From assembly GCF_019279795.1 (NCBI RefSeq), contig NC_056732.1, positions 182,225,096-182,289,095 on the forward strand: DNA of 64,000 bases, in the 5' to 3' direction. The notes beneath the pieces were generated by a model that made no database searches, was not told the DNA's origin, and was given only the letters and a program-made list of their open reading frames with translations. Shown here one piece after another: positions 33,633 through 45,485 of the stretch. Position 1 is the stretch's first letter. Every line of letters begins with the position of its first letter. This stretch comes from Protopterus annectens. Lineage: Eukaryota; Chordata; Ceratodontiformes; Protopteridae. Made by a program: the position numbers and the translations under genes.

Positions 33633-34249
33633 CTACTGGATTGGAGGTAGATCTGGGAACCCTTTTGGAGTTCGAAGGGTGTGAAAAGAAAATTTGTATC
33701 CCTGGGACAGTATGTTGCGAACCCAGTGGTCGTTGGTAATGGTGGCCCAGGTGCTTGCATGAAAGGAGAGTTTTCCTCCTAGGGGTAAGTAAAGGTGGGC
33801 AGAGGGAGGAGGTGGTTGAGGTGAGTCATTGTGAGTTCTTACCATAAGGGGGTGGCTTAGAACTCCCTGGTTCTGAAGTGGAGGTAGTCCACTGCTTAGA
33901 TTTCTGCATTCACTGTGGCTGCTGTCTGGGGGGTCTGGTTCCCCGGGGTCTGGGCTGAACTGGCCTGGTGGGAGCAGGAAAGGACCAGTGTTTGGTCGGA
34001 CAATGCCTGCTAAACCTGGGTGGCTGGACCTGTAAGAAATCCTTAACTGTCTGCATAGATTTTGCTTTTTCTTCCATATTTTTAAGACCTCTTCTGCCTT
34101 AGCGCCAAATACGTTGTCTTTGTGTAAGGGGGCATCCAACAATTTAGATTTGACATGGTCTGGCAAGGGCTGTTCCTTAAGCCATGCATGCCTTCTAAGG
34201 ACAGATCGGGTGACTGCTTCCCTGGAAGAAGCTTCTAGGGCATCAAAAA
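33633..34249 (-). pseudogene. DIRS B gag region, segment downstream of DIRS C
   Basis: C-terminal part of the fossil gag: FDALEASSREAVTRSVLRRH, AWLKEQPLPDHVKSKLLDAP and a Gln/Pro-rich end. The remainder lies beyond DIRS C, from 45486. Confidence 0.7.
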
Positions 34250-34465
34250 GTATAGTTGAGTACATTTATCATAAATGTAGATGTTCGAGTGTATTCACTG
34301 TTGCAGTCATTACACTTGGGTTATCCTGCTGGCAGGCAACCCTCAGTCAACCTGAATTCAAAAATCTAGGTCCAGCATCGGTTGCTGTCGCCTCTTCCCT
34401 GACATCAGTGTGCCAGGGGTATAAAAGATGCAGCCGACGCCATTTTCTTCAGTTTTTCTTGCCCC
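34250..34465 (+). repeat. DIRS C terminal repeat
   Basis: Begins GTATAGTTGAGTACATTTAT, a variant of the family end, and pairs in inverted orientation with 45290-45485 (shared GGGTTATCCTGCTGGCAGG tract). Confidence 0.8.
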
Positions 34466-34650
34466 AGATGTCAGGTGCCCCCACAAAAGGGTAGGCTAAA
34501 AATATGCCAATAAAACATGCATGCACCAAAATATATAATACCTTCATCTACAAGCAAATACACCACATAGGTTGTATAGATTAGAGAAGTGCAGATAAGT
34601 TGCAGCAAAGATATGGGGGATAGTGGGTGGTTAACCTGGACTGCAATAGT

Positions 34651-35500
34651 CTACTTTGAGATAGCCTTTCCTTGTGATCCTGCAGCATATGCCACTAGTA
34701 GTTGCTCTGTCTTTCTGAAAGCTTTGGTTCTGTTCAAGTAGAAGCGTAGCTGTCTGTGTATGTCCAAAGAATGCAGAATTCTCTCCACCTTATTCTGTGG
34801 GTTTGGATAAAAAGTAGGCAGATGTATAGTTTGGTTAAGGGCCACACTGGACACTACCTTAGGCATAAATGTCGGGTTTGTCCTCAGAGAAACCCTGTCT
34901 GGATAAAAAATGATAAAAGGTTCCGCAGCCATGAGTGCCTGTAGCTCTGAGACTCGTCTTGCAGAGGTTATTGCTAGGAGCAGAGCTGTTTTCCAAGATA
35001 AAAACTTTATATCAGCTGTAGCGGCTGGCTCAAAAGGAGGCAGGATGAGTTTTTCCAAAACATAATTGAGGTCCCATGCAGGTATTGGTGATCTCCTTGG
35101 AGGTCTTAAGTTTTTGGCTCCTCTGAGGTACTGCCTTAACAAGAGATGAGAAAAGATTAGTGGCTCTGTATTGTAATGAGCTGAAATGGCAGAGGCATGA
35201 ATTTTAATTGATGAAAAGGATAGGCCTTTGTCCAGCATCTCAGTTAAGTATTGCAAAATCTGAGGAATATTTGGTACAGCTGTGTCAATTCCTTGTGCCT
35301 GGTTCCAAGCACAGAATCTCTTCCATTTTCCAGTGCAAGATTTTCTGGTACTAGGCCTTCTGGCCTCCAAAATGACATCCATTACAGCTTTAGAGAGAGG
35401 TGCATTTTGTATCACTACATTATCCACCATGCTGCCAGATTTAAGGTCTTTAGTTGGTTGTGCAGGATCAGATTGGTTTGTTGGGATAGTAGATGAGGTA
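34651..35500 (-). pseudogene. DIRS C tyrosine recombinase region
   Basis: Fossil recombinase within a 499-codon open stretch (34651-36150) that also covers the end of the RNase H region. Words: ARRPSTRKSCTGKWKRFCAW, LDKGLSFSSIKIHASAISAH, TSARRVSELQALMAAEPFII and FMPKVVSSVALNQTIHLPTF. The segment holding the His-x-x-Arg and Tyr of the active site lies beyond the visible end of this copy. Broken. Confidence 0.75.
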
Positions 35501-36917
35501 TTTGAGGCAAGGTCCAAGCTGGGCATTGAGACAAGTTCCTTAGGATTGGATACCAGTGCTGGTGGGGCCAGTCTGGGGCAATCAGTATCATCTTTGGCTT
35601 CTCTTGTCTGACCTTTAGGAGTACCTTGGGGAGGAGAGGCAGTGGAGGAAAGGCATATACTGCTAAGCTTCTCCAGCTGAAAGATAGGGCATCCACTTTC
35701 CATGCTTGTCTGTGATACGTCCTTGTGCAGAATCTTTTTAGTTGGTAGTTGTGAGGAGAGGCAAATAGATCTATATCTGGGCATCCCCATTTCCTTGTTA
35801 TCATGCTGAAGACTTGTGGATCCAATTTCCACTCGTGGGGATCCATGAGGTTTCTGCTTAGTTCGTCTGCCAGAGTATTTATCTTTCCTGGCAGGAATTG
35901 TGCCTGCAGATGTACTTGGTAAGTCAATGCTGTGTTTCACAAAGTCATGGCTAGTCTGCAAAGGGGCTAAGAATGAGTACTTCCCTGCTTGTTTATATAC
36001 CACATGACTGTGGTGTTGTCTGTCTTTATCAGTAGTTGTCCTGGATGAAGTAGGTCCTTGAAGGCTGTCAGGGCATTCTGAACAGTTAGCATCTCTTTTT
36101 GATTGATATGTAGATGCATTTGGTTTGCGGACCATGTGCCTTGAATACATCTTCCTGCCATGTGGGCCCCCCAGGCATAATCTGATGCATCCGCTGTTAA
36201 TGTCTGCCTAGCTGGGGATAAAGTGAATGACTATCCCTTGTTCTGGTGACAAGCCTTCGCCCACCAATGAAACTCCTGTTGCAGGCAGGGAATGAGGGTA
36301 ATTATTGTTTTCTGTGTGTTTTTCTGCTGTTTCCTGAAAAAGCAAAAAAACAAACAACAAAATATTCTCTTTTCCCGCCTTTGCTGAACTAGATTAGTCC
36401 AGATTTCAGGCTTGCTGAATTCCAGACTGTGGTATAGTTTCCTGTGTTGCTCATATCCTTACTTGGATAGGAGGAAGCTTCTCTGTTCACCAGTGAGAGT
36501 GGGGAGCTTTGAGCAGCCTATCTGTCCCTGGAGGAGTGGTGTCAGCCCAGAAACTGGTAGCTTATTGGCCGTTTTGGGTCAATTCCTATCTCTTTCAGTT
36601 TCCCTGCTTTAAAACCCGCATTTGCGTGGTTTTGCGTGATTTTGTGCATAGCGCAGCATCGGGCAGCACTGCCTAAACAGGTTTAAACTATTCCCGGCTC
36701 CACAAAGTCTACTCTACTTTTTCCCTTAGAACTGTTCTAACTCTCAAAGTAAGCATTCTATTTTCATTCTAAAGCCCTGCACTTGCTCTTATAAGTAATC
36801 TTATAAGTAAACACTAACAAACTAAAGCACTACACCCTCTCATACTCTTTATAAGTAGTAGGCTCCCTATTGGTCCATTCTGAGCAGTCAAAAATTAGTT
36901 CCTTATACTTCTCTGGC

Positions 36918-37860
36918 ATGTCCAAACGTCAGTTTCAGGTCTACTCTCCAGTCCAGCTAGTGAATCTGGGAATCTTGAGGCAATGTTACAATAGCCTTAT
37001 GTACACAGACCACCCTCTCCTCCTCCCAACAAGCTCAAATATATGTGAGAGATGCAACTATACAGCTAAACTGGAAGCTGAGTTCTCTCAACCCAGGACT
37101 GGCACAGTCAGTCAGGAGGAGAAGGAAACCACACACACCACAAATCCAAGTCTCACATAGACCTATCGTATCAGCAAACCAAACACATAAACATGCCAAA
37201 ACATACTTGGAGGCTCTAAATAAAAATCTGCCAAAGCAGCAGAGACCTCCAAAGCAGACATCCAAGCAACCGCTACCCCACAACAATACCCACGTATCAC
37301 ATATTTCACAAAGTCAGTGTGCCACACAGTCACAGCCCTTAAGGCTAAACAACACACCTAATACACCAGTAATAGGTGACTCTATTGTCAGACACACTGA
37401 CGTCCCACTCACCAGACTGAACAAGGAGAAGGTCACTGTAAGCTGCCTGTCGGGTGCCAGGATCCGCCACATAACACAAGCACTCAGGTCACTCCAAAGC
37501 AAGTACAAATATGACTCCATCATTGTCCATGCTGGTGTGAATGACCTGAGATGTACCTCCCTGGACTATATGAAAAGAGACATAGAAGAGCTCTCTGATC
37601 ATGTAGCCCAGGCCAGTATGACCCTGACCTTGAGTAGCATCTTGCCCTCACCAAGAATGATGCCACAGTATAAAGACAAAATGATCAATTTTAACAAGTG
37701 GCTAAAGTATTGGTGTCATTCAAAGGGGATCCAGTGTCTGTCAGCCTGGGACAACATGCTCGACAAGCCACGTTGCTTCGCTAGGGACGGCTTGCACCTG
37801 TCACCTCTGGGCTTTTGAATTCTGCTTAAGGCTCTTGCCACCCCCATAGTGCCTTTTTTA
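36918..37860 (+). pseudogene. CR1 ORF1: Cys-pair and SGNH-esterase protein, one frameshift
   Basis: Starts MSKRQFQVYSPVQLVNLG. The Cys pairs are altered: CYNS replaces CYNC, while CERC is kept. A frameshift near 37140 separates this N-terminal part from the esterase part, which reads PVIGDSIVRHTDVPLTRL (block I, nucleophile Ser) and VHAGVNDLRCTSLDYMKRD (GVND block), ending GLHLSPLGF at 37818. The order and spacing match the copy at 5421-6347. The protein is thought to help package the element RNA; here it is not expected to be made intact. Confidence 0.8.
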
Positions 37861-37924
37861 GGAAAGGCTCAAAAGACAAACCCACCTCCATAGACAACAC
37901 AAGGAAAAAAAAAGACTAAGGGTA

Positions 37925-40730
37925 ATGCTGCTCAATGCCAGAAGTCTAAACCTCAAGATGCACGCACTCGAGGCTCTCCTCACTATGGAGAATATCAATA
38001 TCTGTGCAGTAACAAAAACCTGGTTCAAGGCTCCCGAGAGCACCCCAGCACTACCAGGTTATACCTCATACCATGCTTTTCCACCCCAAAACTCGGACCG
38101 AATCATAAAAGGAGGGGGTGTATCCATATTCATCAAATATACCCACACCTCCAGGTTAGTGGCACTGCACGAAGCATCGGAGACCATCCATGTGCAACTA
38201 ACAGTGGGAAAAACTGCCTTTCAGTTTGTAGCCTGCTATAGATCACCCTCCCAAAATCAGGAACCCCACTCGGCATTAATGAGAACACTGGAGAATATGA
38301 AGGTCTATCCAAACACCATAATACTGGGTGACTTCAACTACCCAAACATTGACTGGGAAAACTACTCAAGCCCCAACACCCTAGCCCAATGGTTCCTAGA
38401 ATTTATAAACTCAAATGCTATGGAACAACTGGTCACCACTCCCACAAGAGGGGACAACATATTGGATCTGGTCATCACCAACATGGGGACTCTATGTTCC
38501 ACACCAGAGGTAAACCCCTCATTGGTAAGATCAGACAATAAATTAATCTCACTGGACATCCATATCCCGTCCCCACCCCCAGCCAAGGAAACCACGGCGA
38601 AAAATTTCTCAAAAGCAAACTTCACACTTCTCAAAACCGAGGTGGAATCCTTCAAAGCCCCCAGGCCAGTGGAAAATACTGCCCAAACCGCAGAATCTTT
38701 TACAGATGCATTCTATGGACACTTACAGGAATGCATGGATCATGCTATCCCAAATAAAACCAAGACTCACTCCTCCAAAGGCAGGAGACCTGTCTGGTGG
38801 ACCCCGGCTATAAATAAGCTATACAACAGAAGGAGGAAGCTACTACATGATAGAGCAAAATCCCAAAAAGGGAAGGTATCTCTGATCAGTACTAGCAAGA
38901 AACTACGATCCCTCATAAAATCATCCAAGGCCAGCTTCGAAATAAACATTGCACAAGACGCCAAAGATAATCACAAGGCTTTCTTTAGTTATGTCAGGAA
39001 TCTGGGTGGCAATTCCCAGATATGCTCTGGGTTAGTGCAAAATGACAAAAAATACACTGAGCCCACAGACATTGCCAACATCCTGGCAGACAGGTTCAGT
39101 GCAGACTTCTCCCCCCTTCCCCCCAAAAGAGCAAATGTCCATCCTAACAGAATGTAGCCTCCCTGACATCACAGATGCACAGGTGAAAGCTGCCCTCTCA
39201 AAAGCAAAAAACACAGCATCAATGGGATTGGACGGTGTCCCAGGCTGCGTCTTACACGAGCTCCAAGAAGAACTGAACCCTCACATAAAGTCACTGTTCA
39301 ATCTCAGCCTTACTACAGGATATGTACCCAAAGAATGGCGTACAGCAACAGTGGTCCTGCTCCACAAAGGTGATGCCACAACGGACCCCGGTAACTATCA
39401 CCCCATAAGCCTGACTAGTCTGGTCTGCAAAGCTATAGAGCGTATCATCATGGAACTCATAAACAAAGACATTGGGAACCTCCAGACACAGGATCCTACC
39501 CAATTCGGCTTTGTTAAGGGCAGATCTTTTTTGCTTAAATCTAGTTGATTTCTTTGAAACAGTTACTAAGGCCATAGATGAAGGGAAGGTAGTCCACACA
39601 GCCTACCTGGACCTCGCAAAAGCCTTCGACACAATACCCCACTTGGGCATCATAAATAAGCTCACCAGCTTAAATATCAACCCCTATGTCACAAGATGGG
39701 TTGCAAACTGGCTCAGGGATAGAACCCACATGGTCAGAATTGCAGGTGCCATGTCAAGACTCAAAACCAGTTACAAGTGGCGTCCCACAAGGCTCAGTCC
39801 TGGGACCTCTCTTGTTCAGTATATACTTCTCTGCGGTACAGGCTAACACGGGAGGACTATGGCTGACCAAGTTTGCAGATGACTGCAAACTGGGAGCTAT
39901 AATCGACTCTCTGGCTGACACAAGCATCCTCCAAAAAGGTCTCACAGAGACGGATACCTGGTGCCAGAGCCATGGCCTCAAGCTAAATGCCAAAAAGTGC
40001 ATATGCATAGTCATCCCCTTTGGGAAAAACAAAGTGCCCACAAATTACCACATAGGTGGTAATCCATTAAGTATGGAAGAAGTAATTAGGGATTTGGGGA
40101 CCCAAGTAGATAGTAATCTCTCCTTTGACAATCACGTTGTCAAAGTGGTTAAAAAGACCTTCTATATAGCCCACCTTATCACGAAAGGGTTCACATCTAG
40201 ATCAAGAGAGGTCATTGTTCCCCTCTACTCATCACTCATCAGGCCCATAATTGAATACAATGCCCCCTTTGGGATGTACCTTACCCGACACCTGCAGCAA
40301 CTGGAGAGACCCCCAAAAGTACCTCACCAAGAGGATCAAGGGCCTCAAACAGATGCCCTATGCAGTTCGGCTAAAGAAACTCCAGCTCTACTCAGTTGCT
40401 TACCGCCTACTCAGAGGAGACCTATGTCTGACATATAAAGCCATGTCCAACCCAGAATTAATGGACATGCTCCACCTCAGGAAATCCAAATCCCTTAGAG
40501 CTACATGCTCCAGGGACTTAAACCTCAGCACAGCAATAAATAGGACATGCTGGAGGGACAGATTCATATCCCAAAGGCTCCCCTCACTCTGGAACAAGAT
40601 CCCAATCCATGTTAGGCAGAGCCCCTCACTGACCCTTTTCAAGAGAAATCTTGATGAGTGGATGGGGGATCGTAAGTTTACCCCTGGGATCTCTTCTATG
40701 TCCTTGCTAGACAGAAGCACAGTAAACTAA
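37925..40730 (+). pseudogene. CR1 ORF2: endonuclease and reverse transcriptase, catalytically altered
   Basis: Starts MLLNARSLNLKMHALEALL, 65 bases after the ORF1 end region. The endonuclease motif VTETWF reads VTKTWF, so the catalytic Glu is replaced by Lys (codon 38015-38017), and the SDH motif reads SDN (codon 38537-38539). GDFNYPNIDW is intact. RT motifs are present: TASMGLDGVPG, YLDLAKAFDTIPH, GVPQGSVLGPLLFSIYF and FADDCKLGAI. Frameshifts lie near 39125, 39535, 39760 and 40310. The C terminus LLDRSTVN ends at 40730. Because the copy is full length, both endonuclease changes and the shifts probably arose after insertion. Confidence 0.85.
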
Positions 40731-41403
40731 CTTTAAAAGGGCTATCTTCTGTGACCTTAACTAATCTAAAAGGGAAGCGAAAGCCAAACACACTCTGGCT
40801 AGGCTTATAAATGCCCTAGGGCAAATAGCCTAGTATCAACCTATGAACCTATGAACCTATTGTTTCCAGGCTGTGGCAATATTGAGTCCAAACACTTTTT
40901 AGGTACCATTGAAGTTTCCTCATATGCAGTCTCGCATATGGAATTAGTAGAATGCAGGATGCCATGAAGCCCAAAGCCTGCAGAATTTTTTTTGCAGATA
41001 ACTGGGCCTTTGTTGCCAACAGGTTGAAATAGGTAGTCAGTTGCCTTTGTTTGACTGGCATGAGATAAGCCACCCGGACAGTTGTATTTAAGCTTGCACC
41101 CAGGAATATTATCTCTTGAGAAGGTACTAGTTTTGATTTCTTTTCGTTGACTGTGTACCCTAGACCTGTTAGAAATCTCTTTACAAACGCCAGATGCTGT
41201 AGTAGAATGTTTTTGTTCTCTGCTTGAATGAGGCAGTCGTCCAAGTAAGGATATATTTGTATTCCTCTTTGTCTGCAGAATGCAATTACTGGTGCCAGGC
41301 ACTTTGTGAACACCCTGGGCGCAGTAGATAAGACAAAGGGCAGTGCAGAGAATTGGTAGTGCATTGAGCCAGCTTTGAATCTGAGGTATCTTCTGCATGT
41401 TTG

Positions 41404-41418
41404 TCTGATTGAGACATG
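41404..41418 (+). repeat. Target-site duplication, left copy
   Basis: TCTGATTGAGACATG, identical to 42909-42923; it brackets the palindromic insertion in DIRS C. Confidence 0.9.
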
Positions 41419-41512
41419 AACAAGTAATCGGCTACAAAACTGACACCACGAAGCTTGAGTAAATCCACAAACTGGTTTTTTAATATAAAAACACACCAAA
41501 GGAACCACGTAA

Positions 41513-41556
41513 ATACAAGCGCTTTCGCTAGGATGTTCCTAGCTTTGTCAAGTTAT
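41513..41556 (-). ncRNA. Hammerhead-like motif, left arm of palindrome
   Basis: Minus-strand copy of the motif at 42745-42788: perfect 6-bp stem II GCTAGG/CCTAGC, then GAAA and the GCGC palindrome. The core reads TTGACAA instead of CTGANGA, two changes, so self-cleavage is doubtful. Confidence 0.45.
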
Positions 41557-42069
41557 TAAAACACTCCACCATCTTGTCTTTAAATAGCAGCTTGCCATTA
41601 ATTAAACAATTTAAATGATCAATTAGTAGCAAATTGAATTGTGCATTTTTTAAAAAAATATATGTACATATACACATGTACATAAATGTATGTGTCTTCA
41701 AACAGTATTCAAAATGTAAGTTCATCCACTGTACTAAATTAAAAAATAAACCATTAAAAACTTTAAATTGACCTCCACTATGTCTAAATGTTTCATTAAT
41801 ATAATTTATGATCCCATAAGTAGACCTTTAAAAAGGTTTTGTTTTACCAAAAAACATTTCGCTCTGTATATGCATAGTTGTATGCTTGTGAAGAGACTCT
41901 ACAGAAAGACTACCAACCATATTCTAAACTAAAAAATCCTAAAAAATCTAAACTAAAAAAGAGAGAGGAAGTGAGTAACATATATGCCTGAGTGAACAGG
42001 CCATGTATGTGTCCTGGTCAACAACCGCCTCTGAAGCTTGTATCTATGCGTGGGCATAATGTTAATAAT

Positions 42070-42158
42070 GGGAAGTAGTGAGAAAGAGAGAAGTAATGAA
42101 AAAGAGAAGTAGTGAGAAAGAGAGAAGTAGTGAAAAAGAGAGAAGTAGTGAAAAAGAT
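42070..42158 (+). repeat. GA-rich tandem repeat, left arm only
   Basis: About four units of AGAGAGAAGTAGTGAAAA with variants. The opposite arm (42206-42240) has roughly two units, which accounts for most of the length difference between arms. Confidence 0.75.
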
Positions 42159-42744
42159 CTATTTATAATCTGGCCCTTCTTAACTTTAAGATTATAAATA
42201 GATCTTTTTCACTACTTCTCTTTCTCACTACTTCTCATTATTAACATTATGCCCATGCATAGATACAAGCTTCAGAGGTGGTTTCTGACCAGGACACATA
42301 CATGGCCTGTTTACTCAGGCATATGTTATTCACTTCCTCTCTCTTTTTTAGTTCAATTTTTTAGAATTTGTTAGTTTAGAATATGGTTGGTAGTCTTTCT
42401 GCAGAGTCTTTTCACAAGCATATAACTATGCACACACATAGCGAAATGTTTTTTGGTAAAACAAAACCTTTTTAAAGGTCTACTTAGGGGATCATAAATT
42501 ATATTAATGAAACATTTAGACATAGTAGGTCAACTTAAAGTTTTTAATGGTTTATTTTTTAATTTGGTGCAGTGGATGAACTTACATTTTGAATACTGTT
42601 TGAAGACATACATTTATGTACATGTGTATATGTACATATATTTTTTTAAAAAATGCACAATTCAATTTGCTACTAATTGATCATTTAAATTGTTTAATTA
42701 ATGGCAAGCTGCTATTTAAAGACAAGATGGTGGAGTGTTTTAAT

Positions 42745-42788
42745 AACTTGACAAAGCTAGGAACATCCTAGCGAAAGCGCTTGTATTT
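42745..42788 (+). ncRNA. Hammerhead-like motif, right arm of palindrome
   Basis: TTGACAA (42748-42754), stem II GCTAGG/CCTAGC with loop AACAT (42756-42772), GAAA (42773-42776), GCGC (42777-42780), TT. Both core deviations are transitions of the kind produced by CpG decay. Confidence 0.45.
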
Positions 42789-42908
42789 ACGTGGTTCCTT
42801 TGGTGTGTTTTTATATTAAAAAACCAGTTTGTGGATTTACTCAAGCTTCGTGGTGTCAGTTTTGTAGCCGATTACTTGTTCTTGGCTTTGGTCTCTTGTT
42901 TATTGGAT

Positions 42909-42923
42909 TCTGATTGAGACATG
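42909..42923 (+). repeat. Target-site duplication, right copy
   Basis: TCTGATTGAGACATG, matching 41404-41418; DIRS C RT continues after it with CAGATATGCCTC. Confidence 0.9.
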
Positions 42924-43333
42924 CAGATATGCCTCTTTTAGGTCTAAAGTCACAAGCCAAGCCTTCTTGCCCAGCATGGGCAGAAGTTGCTGTAGAGTCA
43001 ACATTTTGAATTTTGGTATATCCAGAAAAGTGTTTAGACTAGATAGGTTCAGTATTGGGCTCCATGTCTTGTCCTTTCTTGGTACCAAGAACAGTCTTGA
43101 ATAAAATCCTTGTCCCTGCTCTTGCTCTGGTACTTGTTGAATGGCCCTCATGTCCATGAGGGATGAGACTTGGTTTTGTGCCTCTACCCATTGATGTTTT
43201 GGCAGGTCTGGCCAACCGTTTGTCCTTGGCAGGGTATGGAAGTCAAACTTGTAACCTTGTGACACTATGTCTAGGACCCATTTGTCCTGGGTTATTATGT
43301 GCCAGTTTTGAGAAAAAAGTGCTAGTTTTCCCC

Positions 43334-45164
43334 CTAAAGGTGCTCCCAGAAGATAAGTGCTTGGTGCAGCAGGGGGAAGTCATTGGGACTGTTTCCTGTT
43401 TGGCTGTGATTGTCTTCTCCACTTTTGGAGGTAGAAGCACCCCATTGTTTAGACCTGTACAAACCTTGGGGCTGGGATCTGCCTCTTGGGCATCTGTATC
43501 TGCCCCTTTGTGGTCTGTCTGACACTGGAAAGGACCAATTCTTTGTAGGCCAGTGTCTGCTAAATCTTGGAGGCTGAACCTGTAAGATATCCTTTACCGT
43601 TTGCATAGATTTAGCTTTGTCCTCTACTTTCTTTAACACGTCTTCTGCTTTAACACCAAACAAAGTATAATGCTGTAATGGGACATCTAATAATTTTTCT
43701 TTGACATGATCAGGCAGACTTTGTTCCTTTAACCAAGCATGCCTCCTGATGACAGAACCCATAACAGCGGCTCTGCAGGAGGCCTCCAAAGAATCAAAAC
43801 CACATTGCAAAGTATGCTTTCCAACTTGTTCAGCTGCATGCATTAAATCCTGCATTTCTTTGTTTTCTGCACATTCAGAATTTGTCAACATTTTCTGTTT
43901 AAGCAGTGACATAATATATTGCTGATATTTGAGCATATGAACCTGACAATTTAAAACCCTTATAGCCAAGGTAGCCGAAGTGTAAATCTTTTTTCCCCAT
44001 CTGTCCAATGCCCTTGAATCCCTATCAGAGGGGGCAGGGTTTTTTGCAGCAGAAGCCTTGACCCCTTTGGGACCTTGAGAGATAGTTTCTGGGTCAGCAG
44101 CATGGTTTTTGAAAAGGAATTTATGAGAGTCAGGAACCCTGTAGTACCTGTCTGGCTTAACAGGAGCTGGAGGTAAAGAGTCAGGGATCAGACTGGACTC
44201 TGAAAATACATCATCAACAATGTCTAACACAGGTGGAATAGCTAGAGGCCTGTGTTGGGGTAGTAAAAGGAAGTCTCTGAGCCTTTTCTTAGATTCTGAA
44301 AAATCTTGGCTCTCCCAGTGGAAATGCTCCCTCATGGTATGCAAGGTTTCACCAAAAGAGTAATCCTCAGGAGAAGAGGCTGAAGGGATAGATTCTTCAG
44401 CATCAGAATCCTCATGGGGGGAAGAGAGTATTCCTGATCAGAAGAGGAATCAGATGAAATGGAAACCTGATCTGAAGATTCATATTCTATCTCTTGCCTA
44501 GGCCTTTTATCAGGTGGGGGATGGGAACCCCTGATCAAAGTAATTAAGTCTTTGGCCATTTTGAGCATCTGTTTTTTGGGCATGGAGGCCTGTCCATGAG
44601 GCTGTTGTACTTGTTTCTTTGTCTTTGAAGCTGAAGTCGTTTTAATGTATAATTGAGTTGGTCTGAAAACACCCTCAGAAGCCGATGCCTGCTCAGCGGC
44701 TCCAGACCCATCTGAGGGAATAATCTCTGTAGGTCCAATACCTTGAGCTTCCAGCGGCCTAGTCGACTCCACGTGGGAGTCGGTAGTGGCCTGCAGGTCT
44801 AAAGTAGCGGGCGTCAGGGACTGTGAAGGCGCCTCACTGAGAACTGGTGAACCGGCGACTGGCTTAGAAGAAGCCTCGTCGTCGGTTTTGGACCTCGGAT
44901 GTCTGTCCTTTTCTTTTTCTTTGCGTTTCTTGTGAATTCCGGTAGTCGGATGGCTATCCGATGACATCGTATAATTAAATCTTCTGCCAAAATAGTGTAA
45001 TGCAAAATCGTACCGATGCTTAATAGTGCGTTGGTTAAATCTAGCACAAAACCGACAACTAGCAACATCGTGGTCAGGGCTAGGCAAGGAATACAGTATG
45101 AATGAAAGTCCTTATGCGATATTTGCTTCCCACAAGAAATACAATTATTAACTTTTTCTGACAT
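43334..45164 (-). pseudogene. DIRS C gag region
   Basis: Fossil gag with long readable stretches (251 and 336 codons). A Cys/His cluster lies at the start (NNCISCG, HSYCIPC, then CRFCARF), followed by a KKRKEKEKDRHPRSK basic tract and a Ser/Thr-rich middle. The conserved end includes DRYYRVPDSHKFLFKNHAAD, RWGKKIYTSATLAIRVLNCQ and RRHAWLKEQSLPDHVKEKLL. It is the best preserved gag in the window. Broken. Confidence 0.75.
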
Positions 45165-45289
45165 CGGTCTGGAGCAAGAAAAAAGTTTCCCCAACGGGGT
45201 ACTTAGCTTTTAATGAAGACTTCGGATCTGAAATTCGAACACGAAAATCTCAGGAGTCGGCCGACCGGCTCTTGCAAACTGCTTATGTT

Positions 45290-45485
45290 TTGGGCACCAC
45301 AAGGCAAGAAAGACTGAAGAAAATGGCGTTGGCTGCATCTTTTATACCCCTGGCGGACTGACGTCAGGGAAGAGGTGACAGCAACCGACGCTGGACCTAG
45401 ACTTTGGAATTCAGGCCGACTGAGGGTAGCCTGCCAGCAGGATAACCCAAGTATAATGACTGCAACAGTGAAACACGAAGAACAT
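45290..45485 (-). repeat. DIRS C terminal repeat (5' side)
   Basis: Inverted partner of 34250-34465, ending GAAACACGAAGAACAT. DIRS B gag resumes at once. Confidence 0.8.

Larger units (their letters stand above)
36311..40858 (+). mobile_element. CR1 LINE, full length, inserted in DIRS C
   Basis: Plus-strand CR1 of 4548 bases with 5'UTR (36311-36917), ORF1, ORF2, 3'UTR and the AACCTATG tail. ATTGTTT at 36304-36310 and 40859-40865 is a 7-bp target duplication, and DIRS C RT sequence resumes directly after it. It defines the family's full length in this window. The 5'UTR carries two conserved stretches shared with the minus-strand copy at 2451-6897. Confidence 0.9.
41419..42908. mobile_element. 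PLE-type palindromic insertion (1.49 kb) with 15-bp TSD
   Basis: Two inverted arms (41419 to about 42170, and about 42186-42880) of nearly identical sequence meet at a short centre (CTATTTATAATCT, spacer, AGATTATAAATAG). Each arm carries, near its outer end and reading outward, a hammerhead-like motif and the tail typical of PLE 3' ends. The right arm has 28 extra bases (42881-42908). No protein is encoded. A tail-to-tail pair of PLE terminal segments inserted as one unit explains it best, because one TSD encloses both arms. A 20-bp AGAGAGAAGTAGTGAAAA-type repeat is expanded only in the left arm. Confidence 0.8.
35415..43265 (-). pseudogene. DIRS C RT and RNase H region, interrupted twice
   Basis: Fossil RT/RNase H split by the CR1 and the palindrome. 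Segments: RNase H and tail about 35415-36303 (TDNTTVMWYINKQG, LPGKINTLADELSRNLMDPH), RT thumb and palm about 40866-41418 (YPYLDDCLIQAENK, KKSKLVPSQEIIFLGASL), RT fingers about 42909-43265 (GFYSRLFLVPRKDKTWSPIL, VTLDLKEAYLHVSI). Broken. Confidence 0.78.
34250..45485 (-). mobile_element. DIRS-type retrotransposon C, inserted in DIRS B gag
   Basis: Minus-strand DIRS copy bounded by terminal repeats at 34250-34465 and about 45290-45485, inserted into the gag of DIRS B without an evident target duplication. Parts: recombinase about 34651-35500, RT/RNase H about 35415-43265, gag about 43334-45164. No internal complementary region is seen near the 34.5-kb end, so that side is incomplete. It was later interrupted by a full-length CR1 (36311-40858) and by the 1.49-kb palindrome (41419-42908). 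Broken in several places; younger than B, older than its passengers. Confidence 0.85.
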
